From assembly GCA_963835165.1 (NCBI GenBank), contig CAWIGD010000074.1:1-64000 (forward strand): DNA of 64,000 nucleotides, read 5' to 3'. The translations under genes and the position numbers were made by a program. Under the pieces are notes generated by a model that did no database searches, was not told the DNA's origin, and worked only from the letters and a program-made list of their open reading frames with translations. Positions 27,900 to 35,954 of this stretch are shown here, in pieces (the first letter of the stretch is position 1; every line of letters starts with the position of its first letter). The stretch is from VAZQ01 sp963835165 (lineage in GTDB: Bacteria; Pseudomonadota; Alphaproteobacteria; Rhizobiales; Xanthobacteraceae).

Positions 27900-28886
27900 T
27901 CAACTCAGCGCAACGTTCACCGACGATTCCGGCAGCTCCACTCCGAAGCAGCGCTGATAGAATTCGGCCACGATCGGCCGCTCCAGCTCATCGCACTTGT
28001 TGAGGAAGGTGAGCCGGAACGCGAACCCGACGTCCTTGAAGATGTCGGCGTTTTCCGCCCATGTGATCACCGTGCGCGGGCTCATCACCGTCGAGATGTC
28101 GCCATTCATGAAGGCGTTGCGCGTGAGGTCTGCGACCCGCACCATCTTGTTGACGATGTCGCGGCCTTGGTCGGTGCGATAATGCTTGGCCTTGGCAAGC
28201 ACGATATCGACCTCGTTGTCGTGCGGCAGATAATTGAGCGTGGTGACGATCGACCAGCGATCCATCTGCGCCTGATTGATCTGCTGGGTGCCGTGGTAGA
28301 GACCGGACGTATCGCCCAGGCCGACGGTGTTGGCGGTCGCGAACAGGCGAAAGGCCGGATGGGGCCTGATCACACGGCTTTGGTCGAGCAACGTTAGCCG
28401 ACCCGACAATTCCAGCACACGCTGGATCACGAACATCACGTCCGGGCGACCGGCGTCGTATTCATCGAAGCACAGCGCGACGTTATGCTGGTAGGCCCAA
28501 GGCAGGATGCCGTCGCGGAATTCGGTGACCTGCAGGCCGTCCCGGATGACGATGGCGTCCTTGCCGATCAGGTCGATACGGCTGATGTGACTGTCGAGAT
28601 TGACCCGCACGCACGGCCAGTTGAGGCGCGCCGCCACTTGTTCGACGTGGGTCGATTTTCCGGTTCCGTGGTAGCCGGTGACGATGACCCGGCGATTGTG
28701 GGCGAAGCCGGCAAGAACGGCGAGCGTCGTCGGCTTGTCGAACCGGTAGTCCGGATCGATATCCGGCACATGCTCATCGGCTTCCGAATAGGCCGGCACC
28801 TCCATTTCACTGTCGAAACCGAAGACCTGGCGGATCGACACCTTCATGTCGGGAAGGCCGGCGACCTCTGGCGTTGCGGCGGTCAT
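27900..28886 (-). CDS. Aerobic cobaltochelatase subunit CobS
   Basis: CobS is the AAA+ ATPase that drives cobalt insertion with CobT and CobN. The protein is 328 residues, matching the usual 325-335. Walker A is GYHGTGKS near residue 75, and Walker B/sensor regions lie around ALCFDEYDAGRPD and LFATANTVG. The ATG at 28886 has a strong GGAGG ribosome binding site and fits the family N-terminus; the frame continues upstream to 28958 without a convincing start. It leads the cobS-cobT-phytase-like gene run. Confidence 0.95.
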   Translation of the reverse strand: MTAATPEVAGLPDMKVSIRQVFGFDSEMEVPAYSEADEHVPDIDPDYRFDKPTTLAVLAGFAHNRRVIVTGYHGTGKSTHVEQVAARLNWPCVRVNLDSHISRIDLIGKDAIVIRDGLQVTEFRDGILPWAYQHNVALCFDEYDAGRPDVMFVIQRVLELSGRLTLLDQSRVIRPHPAFRLFATANTVGLGDTSGLYHGTQQINQAQMDRWSIVTTLNYLPHDNEVDIVLAKAKHYRTDQGRDIVNKMVRVADLTRNAFMNGDISTVMSPRTVITWAENADIFKDVGFAFRLTFLNKCDELERPIVAEFYQRCFGVELPESSVNVALS

Positions 28887-29212
28887 TGATCCTCCGTGAT
28901 CTCGGGAACGACCGAGACCCGTTTCGGTCGATGGGAATGAGTGCGGATTCGAGCGCAAACTTAGCAGAAAGGCAGTGCGCGGCGAAAGGCGTCGTGTTGT
29001 GACTGAAAATTGCGTGATTTCAAATAAGTATCATGCGGTTGCTGGTCAATCCGTCGCCGCCGAGGCCAACCAAAAAGCTTCGCCGGCGAGAGGTCATGGC
29101 AGCTTCGCACCTGACGCAATTCGAGATCGCCGGACTGGGCGGCCGGCACCCCACCGTCCCGCTCGTTGTTATGCTGCGGAGGCTGCTGCCAGCGCGGAAG
29201 GGCTCGGCGCGG

Positions 29213-29842
29213 TCAGCGAAATCCGATGGATTTCAAGTATTTATACGCCTGGATAATCTCGCGCAGCTTGTCCTCGGAGGAGCGGTCCCCGCCATTGGCG
29301 TCGGGATGGTGGCGTTTCACGAGGCCTTTGAAACAAGTCTTGACGTCTTGCGCCGAGGCGCCGGCGTCGAGGCCGAGCGCATCGAGCGCCTTGCGTTCGG
29401 CATTGTGCACGGTGCGGGGCTCAGCCCCCCGGTCGGAACGTCGCGCGCCCGTCGGCCCGCCGAACTCACGGAACACGCCAAACGGATCGTCGGCTCCGCC
29501 GATTTCCGGATGAAAGCGGGACGAGCGGGACCGCGACGTTGGCCGTCCGCCGTTCATGCCCATCTTCCACGTCGGGCGATGGCCGATGACCGCCTCTTTC
29601 TGATACTTCGCGATGTCTTCCGGGTTCATCCCGGAGAAAAAATTGTAGGTCTGGTTGTACTGCCGCACATGATCGAGGCAGAACCGCCAATATTCCCGCT
29701 CACGCAGCCGCCCTTTGGGCGCGCGGTGAGTTGCGGGCGCCTTGCAGTTCGGCCAATCGCAGGCCGGGGCTTGGGGATTCACGCGACGATCTTTGTCGGG
29801 CTTTACCCGGATGCGGTCGAATAGGGGGGAGTCGTTTTTCAT
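29213..29842 (-). CDS. J-domain (DnaJ-like) protein
   Basis: This 209-residue protein has a C-terminal J-domain: ALDALGLDAGASAQDVKTCFKG, then the HPD motif in VKRHHPDANGGD, then EIIQAYKYLKS. It should stimulate a DnaK-type chaperone. The N-terminal part contains CDWPNCKAPATHRAPKG, a Cys-pair segment that may bind zinc, and WRFCLDHVRQYNQTYNFFSGM. In rhizobia this type often lies beside bolA and cobS, as here. It is divergent from the bolA gene across 106-118 bases, depending on the bolA start. Confidence 0.88.
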   Translation of the reverse strand: MKNDSPLFDRIRVKPDKDRRVNPQAPACDWPNCKAPATHRAPKGRLREREYWRFCLDHVRQYNQTYNFFSGMNPEDIAKYQKEAVIGHRPTWKMGMNGGRPTSRSRSSRFHPEIGGADDPFGVFREFGGPTGARRSDRGAEPRTVHNAERKALDALGLDAGASAQDVKTCFKGLVKRHHPDANGGDRSSEDKLREIIQAYKYLKSIGFR

Positions 29843-29960
29843 GACCGATCAGTATGCGCGCGCGGGGAACTCACCTTCAAGTCTTGACAAGTACGTTTGC
29901 GCGGTTTTTGCCCGCGCTGACCGTTGACCGCCAGCCATCGCGCGCGCTATGCGCACCTCT

Positions 29961-30236
29961 ATGGCAACGCGCGATATCATCACGGAAAAGTTGAGTACGG
30001 CGTTCACGCCCCAGAGCGTCGAGGTGGTGGACGAATCCCACCAGCACGCCGGGCATGCCGGGCACCGGGAAGGCGGAGAGACTCATTTCAGGGTTTACAT
30101 CGTGGCGGAAGCGTTTCGCGGAAAGAGCCGGCTCGAGCGCCACCGCATGATCAACACAGCGCTTATCAATGAATTGCAGAACGGCGTCCACGCCCTCGCC
30201 ATCCATGCCTCGGCGCCGGGCGAAGGCGGCGCGTAA
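29961..30236 (+). CDS. BolA-family protein
   Basis: This is a 91-residue protein from the ATG at 29961 (an upstream ATG at 29949 gives 95). It has the BolA core: IITEKLSTAF, ESHQHAGHAGHREGGETHFRVYIV and GKSRLERHRMIN. The family cooperates with monothiol glutaredoxins in iron-sulfur or iron signalling, and the conserved His in the loop is present. No monothiol glutaredoxin is adjacent; grxC at 52506 is the dithiol type. Which BolA subgroup it belongs to is unclear. Confidence 0.9.
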   Translation: MATRDIITEKLSTAFTPQSVEVVDESHQHAGHAGHREGGETHFRVYIVAEAFRGKSRLERHRMINTALINELQNGVHALAIHASAPGEGGA

Positions 30237-30343
30237 TCGGCGCCTGCCGCGATCACGTTTTCACGGCTTCGTGACTTGAGACTTTTCGTGCGCAACGACC
30301 AGAACCTTGCGTCCGTAGGGTGAGGGTCGATTGTTCTGGAGCT

Positions 30344-30530
30344 TCACTGGCCCGCCTCGTCGTTGACCAGTTCATGGACGCGCCCGAGCGCGAGCGGCAC
30401 CACGCCCGGCACGCACGCTCCGACGATCGCGCTCGACGCCATAAGAGCGAGCGGACGGTCGGCCTGGTCCCCGGCGATGCTCGCGACCGCAACGGCGAAG
30501 TAACGATCACGCCGAGGCGCGCATTCGGGT
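30344..30530 (-). pseudogene. C-terminal remnant of an MFS transporter (YbfB/YjiJ-like)
   Basis: On the minus strand the bases encode PNARLGVIVTS in one frame, then after a frameshift YFAVAVASIAG, ALMASSAIVGACVPGVVPLA and LGRVHELVND before a TGA at 30346-30344. The GACVPGVVPLALGRVHEL pattern resembles the YbfB/YjiJ branch of the major facilitator superfamily. No start, no upstream membrane helices and a frame break show that it is dead. It lies directly downstream of the third Bug receptor gene. Confidence 0.45.
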
Positions 30531-30544
30531 CATTCGGGCCTCCC

Positions 30545-31531
30545 TCACTCGGCGATCTTCACCCCGGCAGTTCGCACCAGTTCCTGCCCGCGCAGGCGAT
30601 CCTCGGCCAGGAATCTGCGAAACTCCTCCGGCGTATTGCCGACCGCGTCGTAGCCACCGAGCCTGATGAACCGCTCCTGGAACGGCTGCGATTTGACCAC
30701 TGCGGCGAGGTGACGCCCGAGCTCCTCGACGCGCGCCTTCGGCGTGCCGGCGGGCGCGAAGGCGCCGAACCAGGTCTTTGCGTCATAAGGCGGCAGTCCG
30801 GACTCGCTGAACGAAGGCACGCCCGCAAGCGCAGGCGCTTGTTGTGCTTCAGGCACGGCGATCGCCTTGGCGAGGCCCGACCTGATCCGCTCAAGCACCG
30901 CGGGCGACGCGACGGGATAGAGCAGATGCGCGTCGCCCCGTTCGAAGGCAAGCAGTGCAGGCGCCGCACCCCCGTAAGGGATGTGGGTCATCTGCGTGCC
31001 GGTCTTCGCCTTCAACCATTCGAACACCAGATGGGAATCGCCGCCGATGCCGAATGAGCCGAAATTGAGCTTGTCGGGATTCTGCCTCGCATAGGCGACC
31101 AGCTCACGCATGGTATTGGCCGCGATCGACCTGTGCAGGATCATCACCTGCTGGGTGAAGACCACATTGGTGAGCGGCTCGAGATCCTTTTGCGGGTCAT
31201 AGGACAGGTTGGCGAACAGAAACGGATTGAGCGAGATGGTGCTTGCGGTCAGAAGGCAGAAGGCATGCCCGTCCGCCTCGGCGTTCTTGCACGCGGTGGC
31301 TCCGATCGACGTGCTTCCGCCGGGCTTGTTGTCGACGATGAAAGCGTGGCCCGTTCGTTCCTTGAATCCTTCACCCAATGCGCGGGCAAGCACATCGACC
31401 GGCCCCCCGGCGGCGAAGGGAACGATCAGTCGCACCGGCTTCGATGGAAAATCCTGGGCGCAGGCGGCGACCCCCGCGAGCAGCAGCGCGCAAGCGGACG
31501 CGAGCAGCCCTGCGCAGGCTTTGACGAACAT
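30545..31531 (-). CDS. Bug-type tripartite tricarboxylate transporter substrate-binding protein
   Basis: This 328-residue receptor has a signal peptide (ALLLAGVAACAQ), the ligand-loop block VRLIVPFAAGGPVD, and FIVDNKPGGSTSIG. It resembles the pair at 11123-13181 in family but is not a close copy. It is the only intact gene in a patch of remnants (30344-32141). No permease gene is nearby. By analogy it binds a carboxylate or aromatic acid. It may once have served the decayed hydroxycinnamate genes beside it. Confidence 0.9.
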   Translation of the reverse strand: MFVKACAGLLASACALLLAGVAACAQDFPSKPVRLIVPFAAGGPVDVLARALGEGFKERTGHAFIVDNKPGGSTSIGATACKNAEADGHAFCLLTASTISLNPFLFANLSYDPQKDLEPLTNVVFTQQVMILHRSIAANTMRELVAYARQNPDKLNFGSFGIGGDSHLVFEWLKAKTGTQMTHIPYGGAAPALLAFERGDAHLLYPVASPAVLERIRSGLAKAIAVPEAQQAPALAGVPSFSESGLPPYDAKTWFGAFAPAGTPKARVEELGRHLAAVVKSQPFQERFIRLGGYDAVGNTPEEFRRFLAEDRLRGQELVRTAGVKIAE

Positions 31532-31588
31532 CGTCTCCTCCCTTATTCCGGCGGGCCTTCTTTCGAGGCTTGCCGAGCGTCCATACGG

Positions 31589-31735
31589 CTATGGATCGCG
31601 CGCGCCCAAATAGGCGGCGATCGCAACCATGTCCTCCACCGACAACTTCTCGACAACCGCTCTCATCAGCGCGGTCGAGATGCCGGAACGCGCCCCGGTT
31701 TTCATGTCGTTGAGCTGGCGCACGACGCAAGCGCG
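31589..31735 (-). pseudogene. C-terminal remnant of a cytochrome c
   Basis: The 48 codons before the stop read RQLNDMKTGARSG, then ALMRAVVEKLSVEDMVAIAAYLGARDP. This matches the C-terminal half of a class I cytochrome c, where a Met ligand and the VEDMVAIAAYL helix are usual. The CxxCH haem motif that should come earlier is missing, and the frame upstream is not protein-like. It lies between the Bug receptor gene and the hydratase remnant. Confidence 0.55.
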
Positions 31736-31844
31736 GCGACCGTGGCGAGATGGCGCATGACCGCCTCCGCTTCGGCTACGATGCTTTCTCCGAGGGCCGG
31801 CTGTAAGGCTGGATGCCGGGCCGATAGGTCTTTTCGTCCAGGAA

Positions 31845-32141
31845 CTACAGCTTTTGCCATCGCCAATAGTGACTGGCGGCTGCCGCCCGTGTGCGCTCGA
31901 CCGGCTTGTTGTCGAGATCGCGGAAGAACAATTTGAGGTCCTGCCCGGCGCACCAGGCATCGCCCGCGCCGGTCAGGACCAGAACTTTCGCCTGCGGATC
32001 ATGCTCAAGCTCGTCGAGGACCTCGCACATGTCGTAATGCAGCTGCGGACTCATCGCGTTGCGCTTGTCGGGCCGGTTCAGGATCACCCATGCAATTCCA
32101 TTCTCGTGCTCGACCTTCACGGTTTCATATGTGCTCGACAT
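31845..32141 (-). pseudogene. Truncated p-hydroxycinnamoyl-CoA hydratase-lyase-like gene
   Basis: From the ATG at 32141 the product begins MSSTYETVKVEHENGIAWV and includes ILNRPDKRNAMSPQLHYDM and GAGDAWCAGQDLKLFF. It ends at residue 98 in YWRWQKL followed by TAG. Full-length feruloyl- or p-coumaroyl-CoA hydratase-lyases run to about 275 residues and carry the catalytic Glu further along, so this is an N-terminal third. After the stop, the same frame continues as FLDEKTYRPGIQPY, which is not this enzyme and looks like another fragment joined by deletion. Confidence 0.7.
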
Positions 32142-32245
32142 GCCGCTTCTGCCTCCCTCGTCTTGACGCAACGTATGCACTGAATAATGCGAAGATAGCG
32201 TTGTAAAGAGACTAGCATCAAACCAACGCAACCCCTAGGACGGCG

Positions 32246-34228
32246 TTAGCGTCCATGGACGTGCGCTCCGCGGGGCCGCATCGCCGGCGGGAGGTCGCGA
32301 ATGGCCGCTGTCGCGCGTTGCAGCGCATCGGCATTGCGCCAGTCAGGCTTGTCTCCGGGCGACCAGATCGCACGCAAGCTCCCCGACGCATCCACCAAGA
32401 ATTCCGTGCCCTCGCTGTGCCCCACATCCTTGCCGGCGAACAGCGCCAGCGCTTCGGCAAGGTCGCTGTCGTCGGCGCGGCAGGCGCTTCCGATCGCGAC
32501 GTCTTCGAGTGCGATCGCGACCGTGACGAGATCGCGGCTGGCAGCCGGCAGTTGCCTGACGCGCTCCGCAGCGGCGCGGCCGGTGATCACGAGATGCGCG
32601 GTGCGGCCGCGCAGATCGTCGCGCGTCAGTACCGAGCCGTCGGGACAAACGGCGGAAAAATCCGGCGCCCGATATCCGACATTGGTCACCTCGCCAGTCG
32701 CCCGGGCAAGGCGCGCGGCGTCGGCATTGGCGCGCACGAAGTCGATCACGTTCCAGCGCGCATCCTCGTCGAGCGCGACGCCTAACGGCGGCATGACGTC
32801 ACCGATGCCGTTGGTGATCCACCAGAACATATCGCCGTCGGTGTGGCCGTAGACATGGTCGGCGGTAAGATCGGACGGCTTCACCCGGAAGAACCGGCCG
32901 GCGGGACCATCGCCGCGCCCGCGCCGTCCGTGGCAGGCCGCGCAATGGGTCGCGAAAAGATCAGCGCCATGCCTGATCGAACTCGCCGAATAGCCGGTCG
33001 GCGAAGCGTAGAAGCTCGTCGGGTAGGCCTCGACCGTGAGCAGGCTCAGAAACGGTGCAACATGGATGACGCCACTCACCGCTACGGCGCCGCCCGCAGC
33101 GATCAGCGACGCCACCAGCCACCGATTGAAGCGCAGCAACGTCGCGCCGATGAGCATCAGCAGGCCACCGAAGAGGACGCCGATCCCGCTGGTCCATAGC
33201 GCGAGCACGAGCCCGTCACGCAAGTCGGGATCGCTGAACGCTGCGTCGCTGTAGCGAATGGCGAACGGCCAGGTCGGCTGCACATGCGATCCCGGCGGCG
33301 TGGTTCCAAGCGCGCCCACGATGACCACGATCGCCAGGCCCAGCGTCGCCTCGATCATGCTGTTGCGTGCAAGCGCGCGCAGCCCATCGCCTTTGACCGG
33401 CGCGATTGCAGCACCCGCCGCGCGCACAAGCCGCGGCGTGAGCCGCAGCCGATTGAAGGCAGCGATCACCACCATGGCGACGAAGAGCGCCAGTTTGATG
33501 AGCAGCAGCCGGCCATAGTCGGTGCCGACCAGGGCGGGGATGCCGCCCACCAGCAGCCAACCATTCACGATGCCGGTCGCGAGCAGCGCGCCGACGCTGA
33601 TCACGCCGAGCGTCGAAAAGCGCAACGTGGCGTCGCGCGCGACCGCAAGCGGGATATCCCCCCGCCTGGTGGCCGCGAACAGCAGCGCGAGCGGCAACAG
33701 ACCGCCAAGCCATGCCGACGCCGCGATCAGATGCAACCCGTCTGCCGCGCGATGGAAGGTACCGAGCCAACCGGATGTCGCCGCCGCGTGGCCTGAATGG
33801 ACGAGAGCCGCGGCAAACGCGGCGGCGAGCAGCGCCGCCACCGTCCAGCCTGACCGGCCGGCGCGCTTTGGCGACATCCAGCATAGAACTGCGGCAAGGA
33901 CCGCGGCCAGCGCGAGCCGCATCAGCCAATCGTGCCCGAACGTGGTGTGGAGCAGCACGGTCCACAACACGCCGTCGGAGAAAACCTGCGTGGGCGCGCG
34001 TTCGCTCATTTGGGCGGCAAGCAGCACCGGCCATGCCGCACCCGAGATCACGGCCAGCGCAAAGCAGCACCAGACGACGCGCAAAAGTTGGAAGCGGAAC
34101 GAGGCCTTCTCACCGGGCGACTGGCGCAGGGCCGGCCCGGCGATCGCGGCGCCGAAAATGGCGGCGCCCGCCAGCGCAAGCGTCGCGGCGAAATGAGCGG
34201 CGCGTATCCAGATCAGCGGATCATCCAT
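32246..34228 (-). CDS. CopD-like copper membrane protein fused to cytochrome c and a thioredoxin-fold-like tail
   Basis: This 660-residue protein begins with about eight membrane helices of the CopD family (RAAHFAATLALAG, then HLIAASAWLGGLLPLAL with conserved His residues). From about 430 it has a cytochrome c domain with the haem motif CAACH in HCAACHGRRGRGDGP, a Met-containing loop (DVMPPLG) and a helix WNVIDFVRANA. The last 130 residues (APDFSAVCPDGSVLTRDDLRG to GTEFLVDASGSLRAIWSP) resemble a redoxin fold without a CxxC pair. It lies 40 bases after copC. The likely role is copper handling with electron transfer; the tail's role is unknown. Confidence 0.85.
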   Translation of the reverse strand: MDDPLIWIRAAHFAATLALAGAAIFGAAIAGPALRQSPGEKASFRFQLLRVVWCCFALAVISGAAWPVLLAAQMSERAPTQVFSDGVLWTVLLHTTFGHDWLMRLALAAVLAAVLCWMSPKRAGRSGWTVAALLAAAFAAALVHSGHAAATSGWLGTFHRAADGLHLIAASAWLGGLLPLALLFAATRRGDIPLAVARDATLRFSTLGVISVGALLATGIVNGWLLVGGIPALVGTDYGRLLLIKLALFVAMVVIAAFNRLRLTPRLVRAAGAAIAPVKGDGLRALARNSMIEATLGLAIVVIVGALGTTPPGSHVQPTWPFAIRYSDAAFSDPDLRDGLVLALWTSGIGVLFGGLLMLIGATLLRFNRWLVASLIAAGGAVAVSGVIHVAPFLSLLTVEAYPTSFYASPTGYSASSIRHGADLFATHCAACHGRRGRGDGPAGRFFRVKPSDLTADHVYGHTDGDMFWWITNGIGDVMPPLGVALDEDARWNVIDFVRANADAARLARATGEVTNVGYRAPDFSAVCPDGSVLTRDDLRGRTAHLVITGRAAAERVRQLPAASRDLVTVAIALEDVAIGSACRADDSDLAEALALFAGKDVGHSEGTEFLVDASGSLRAIWSPGDKPDWRNADALQRATAAIRDLPPAMRPRGAHVHGR

Positions 34229-34268
34229 GCTCCGATCCGTTCTGATACTGGGACAGGCGGAGACAGCG

Positions 34269-34637
34269 CTATTTTCCGACGCGGAAGACGTAATCGCCTT
34301 TGCTGGAGTGGGTATCGACCGAGATCACCCGCCATTCGACTTTGTACCTCCCCGCCGCGAGCGTTGGCAGCGACACCTTCAACAGCGAGGGGTTTACCTC
34401 GTCCACCCGGGAATCACCCTTGTCGACCTGCTTGCCGCTGGCGTCGCGCACCACGACAGTGCTGAATTTTGGCTCCAGCTTCTCGCTGAATCCAAGCGTC
34501 ACTTCGCTCGGCGCGACCGCCACAATCGCACCGGCGGCGGGATTCGCGCGCACGAGATGCGCATGGGCGTAGGCGGCCACCGCGCCCGCCAGAGCGGTGG
34601 CGATGACCAGCGCTCGAATTGCGGCATGGATGACCAT
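34269..34637 (-). CDS. Periplasmic copper-binding protein CopC
   Basis: This 122-residue protein has a signal peptide ending AAYA, so the mature protein starts HAHLV. In CopC the N-terminal His binds Cu(II), together with a later Asp and His; here VDTHSSKGDY supplies them. The central segment ATVGAVP-like region (AGAIVAVAPSEVTLGFSEKLEP) and VVVRDASGKQV are typical of the beta-barrel. It precedes and probably shares a transcript with the copD fusion. No Met-rich Cu(I) loop is apparent. Confidence 0.92.
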   Translation of the reverse strand: MVIHAAIRALVIATALAGAVAAYAHAHLVRANPAAGAIVAVAPSEVTLGFSEKLEPKFSTVVVRDASGKQVDKGDSRVDEVNPSLLKVSLPTLAAGRYKVEWRVISVDTHSSKGDYVFRVGK

Positions 34638-34658
34638 GAAGCAGCCCGCCGATGCTCG

Positions 34659-35954
34659 TTACGCCGGCTTCATCGCCGGCACAGGCTTGCGCACGAGCGG
34701 CGTGATGCGCAACGCGGTAATACGGTTCCGCTCGCGGCGCAGCACGCGGAAGCGAAAGCCGTGGAAGGTGAAGGTCTGGCCGGGCTCGGGGATGGAGCGC
34801 GCCTCATGAATGACGAGGCCGGCGACCGTGGTCGCTTCGTCATCGGGCAGATTCCATTCCATCGCACGGTTGAGATCGCGGATCGGCACACCGCCATCGA
34901 CGTTGACCGAGCCGTCGGGCTGCGGCCGCACACCGGGCACCACGACGTCGTGCTCGTCCGTGATGTCGCCGACGATTTCCTCCAGGATGTCCTCGAGCGT
35001 GACCAGGCCCATCACCTCGCCGTACTCGTCGACCACAAGCGCGAAATGGGTCTTGCGGCGGCGAAACGCCTTGAGCTGCTCCGAGAGCGGGCGAATGTCG
35101 GGCACGAACCAGGGCGGCCGCGCGATCCCGGTGACATCGATCTTGGCGAGATCGCCGCCCGAGGCCTGGATCGCGCGCAAGAGATCCTTGGCATGCAGGA
35201 TGCCGATGATGTTCTCGGGTTTGCCCTTCCACAGCGGAATACGCGTGACCTCGGCCTCGAGCACGGCCTTCACCACCTGCTCCGGCGGATCGTCGGCGCA
35301 GACCGTGACCATCTCGGTGCGGTGGACCATGACGTCGGAGACGGTGAGATCGCGCAGGTCGAGGAGACCGCTGAACATGTCGCGGTCCTGTTTCTCGACG
35401 CCGCCTTCATGATGCAGAAGATCGACGGCTCCGCGCAGTTCCTCGTGGGCGGAGAGAAATCCCCGGTCGACCCCGACTCGAAATCCGAACAAGCGGAGAA
35501 TCCAACGCACCAGCGCCTCGACGCCCAGCAGCAACGGTCCGAGCAGCCGCACGATCCAGGCGATCGGACGCGCCACCAGCAACGCGATCCGATCCGGAGC
35601 GTTGATCGCCACCGTCTTTGGCAGCACCTCGGTGAACACCACGACCACCACGGTCATGATCATGGTTGCATAGAGCACGCCCACATCGCCGAACCAGTTG
35701 AGCAACAATCCGGTCGTCAGCGACGAGGCGACGATGTTGGCGACATTGTTGCCGGTCAGGATCGCGCCGATCAACCGCTCACGCGTGTCCAACAGGCGAT
35801 TGACGAGCGCCGCGCGCCAGTTTCCCGTTTTCTCCATCCGCAGCATGCGCGCGCGGGAAAAGGCGGTGAGCGCCGTCTCGCTCCCCGAAAAGAAAAAGGA
35901 GAGCCCAAGACAGAGGACGATGACGAGAATGGAAAGCCAGTCTTCGATGGTCAT
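34659..35954 (-). CDS. HlyC/CorC-family (DUF21-CBS) membrane protein
   Basis: This 431-residue protein has an N-terminal DUF21 membrane domain of three to four helices (LGLSFFFSGSETALTAFSRARM). Two CBS domains follow (around 205-335), and a C-terminal CorC_HlyC domain (about 345-425, INDEVGDI-like region, GLVIHEARSIPEPGQTFTFHGF). Members are linked to magnesium or cobalt efflux and membrane stability; a direct transport role here is inference. Its ATG overlaps the aroB stop codon (ATGA), so it is the last gene of the aroK-aroB-corC run. Confidence 0.93.
   Translation of the reverse strand: MTIEDWLSILVIVLCLGLSFFFSGSETALTAFSRARMLRMEKTGNWRAALVNRLLDTRERLIGAILTGNNVANIVASSLTTGLLLNWFGDVGVLYATMIMTVVVVVFTEVLPKTVAINAPDRIALLVARPIAWIVRLLGPLLLGVEALVRWILRLFGFRVGVDRGFLSAHEELRGAVDLLHHEGGVEKQDRDMFSGLLDLRDLTVSDVMVHRTEMVTVCADDPPEQVVKAVLEAEVTRIPLWKGKPENIIGILHAKDLLRAIQASGGDLAKIDVTGIARPPWFVPDIRPLSEQLKAFRRRKTHFALVVDEYGEVMGLVTLEDILEEIVGDITDEHDVVVPGVRPQPDGSVNVDGGVPIRDLNRAMEWNLPDDEATTVAGLVIHEARSIPEPGQTFTFHGFRFRVLRRERNRITALRITPLVRKPVPAMKPA

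Noticed and set aside
26935..27957. 340-codon plus-strand frame opposite cobT
   Set aside because: It is antisense to the acidic and N-terminal regions of CobT and has no recognisable domain.
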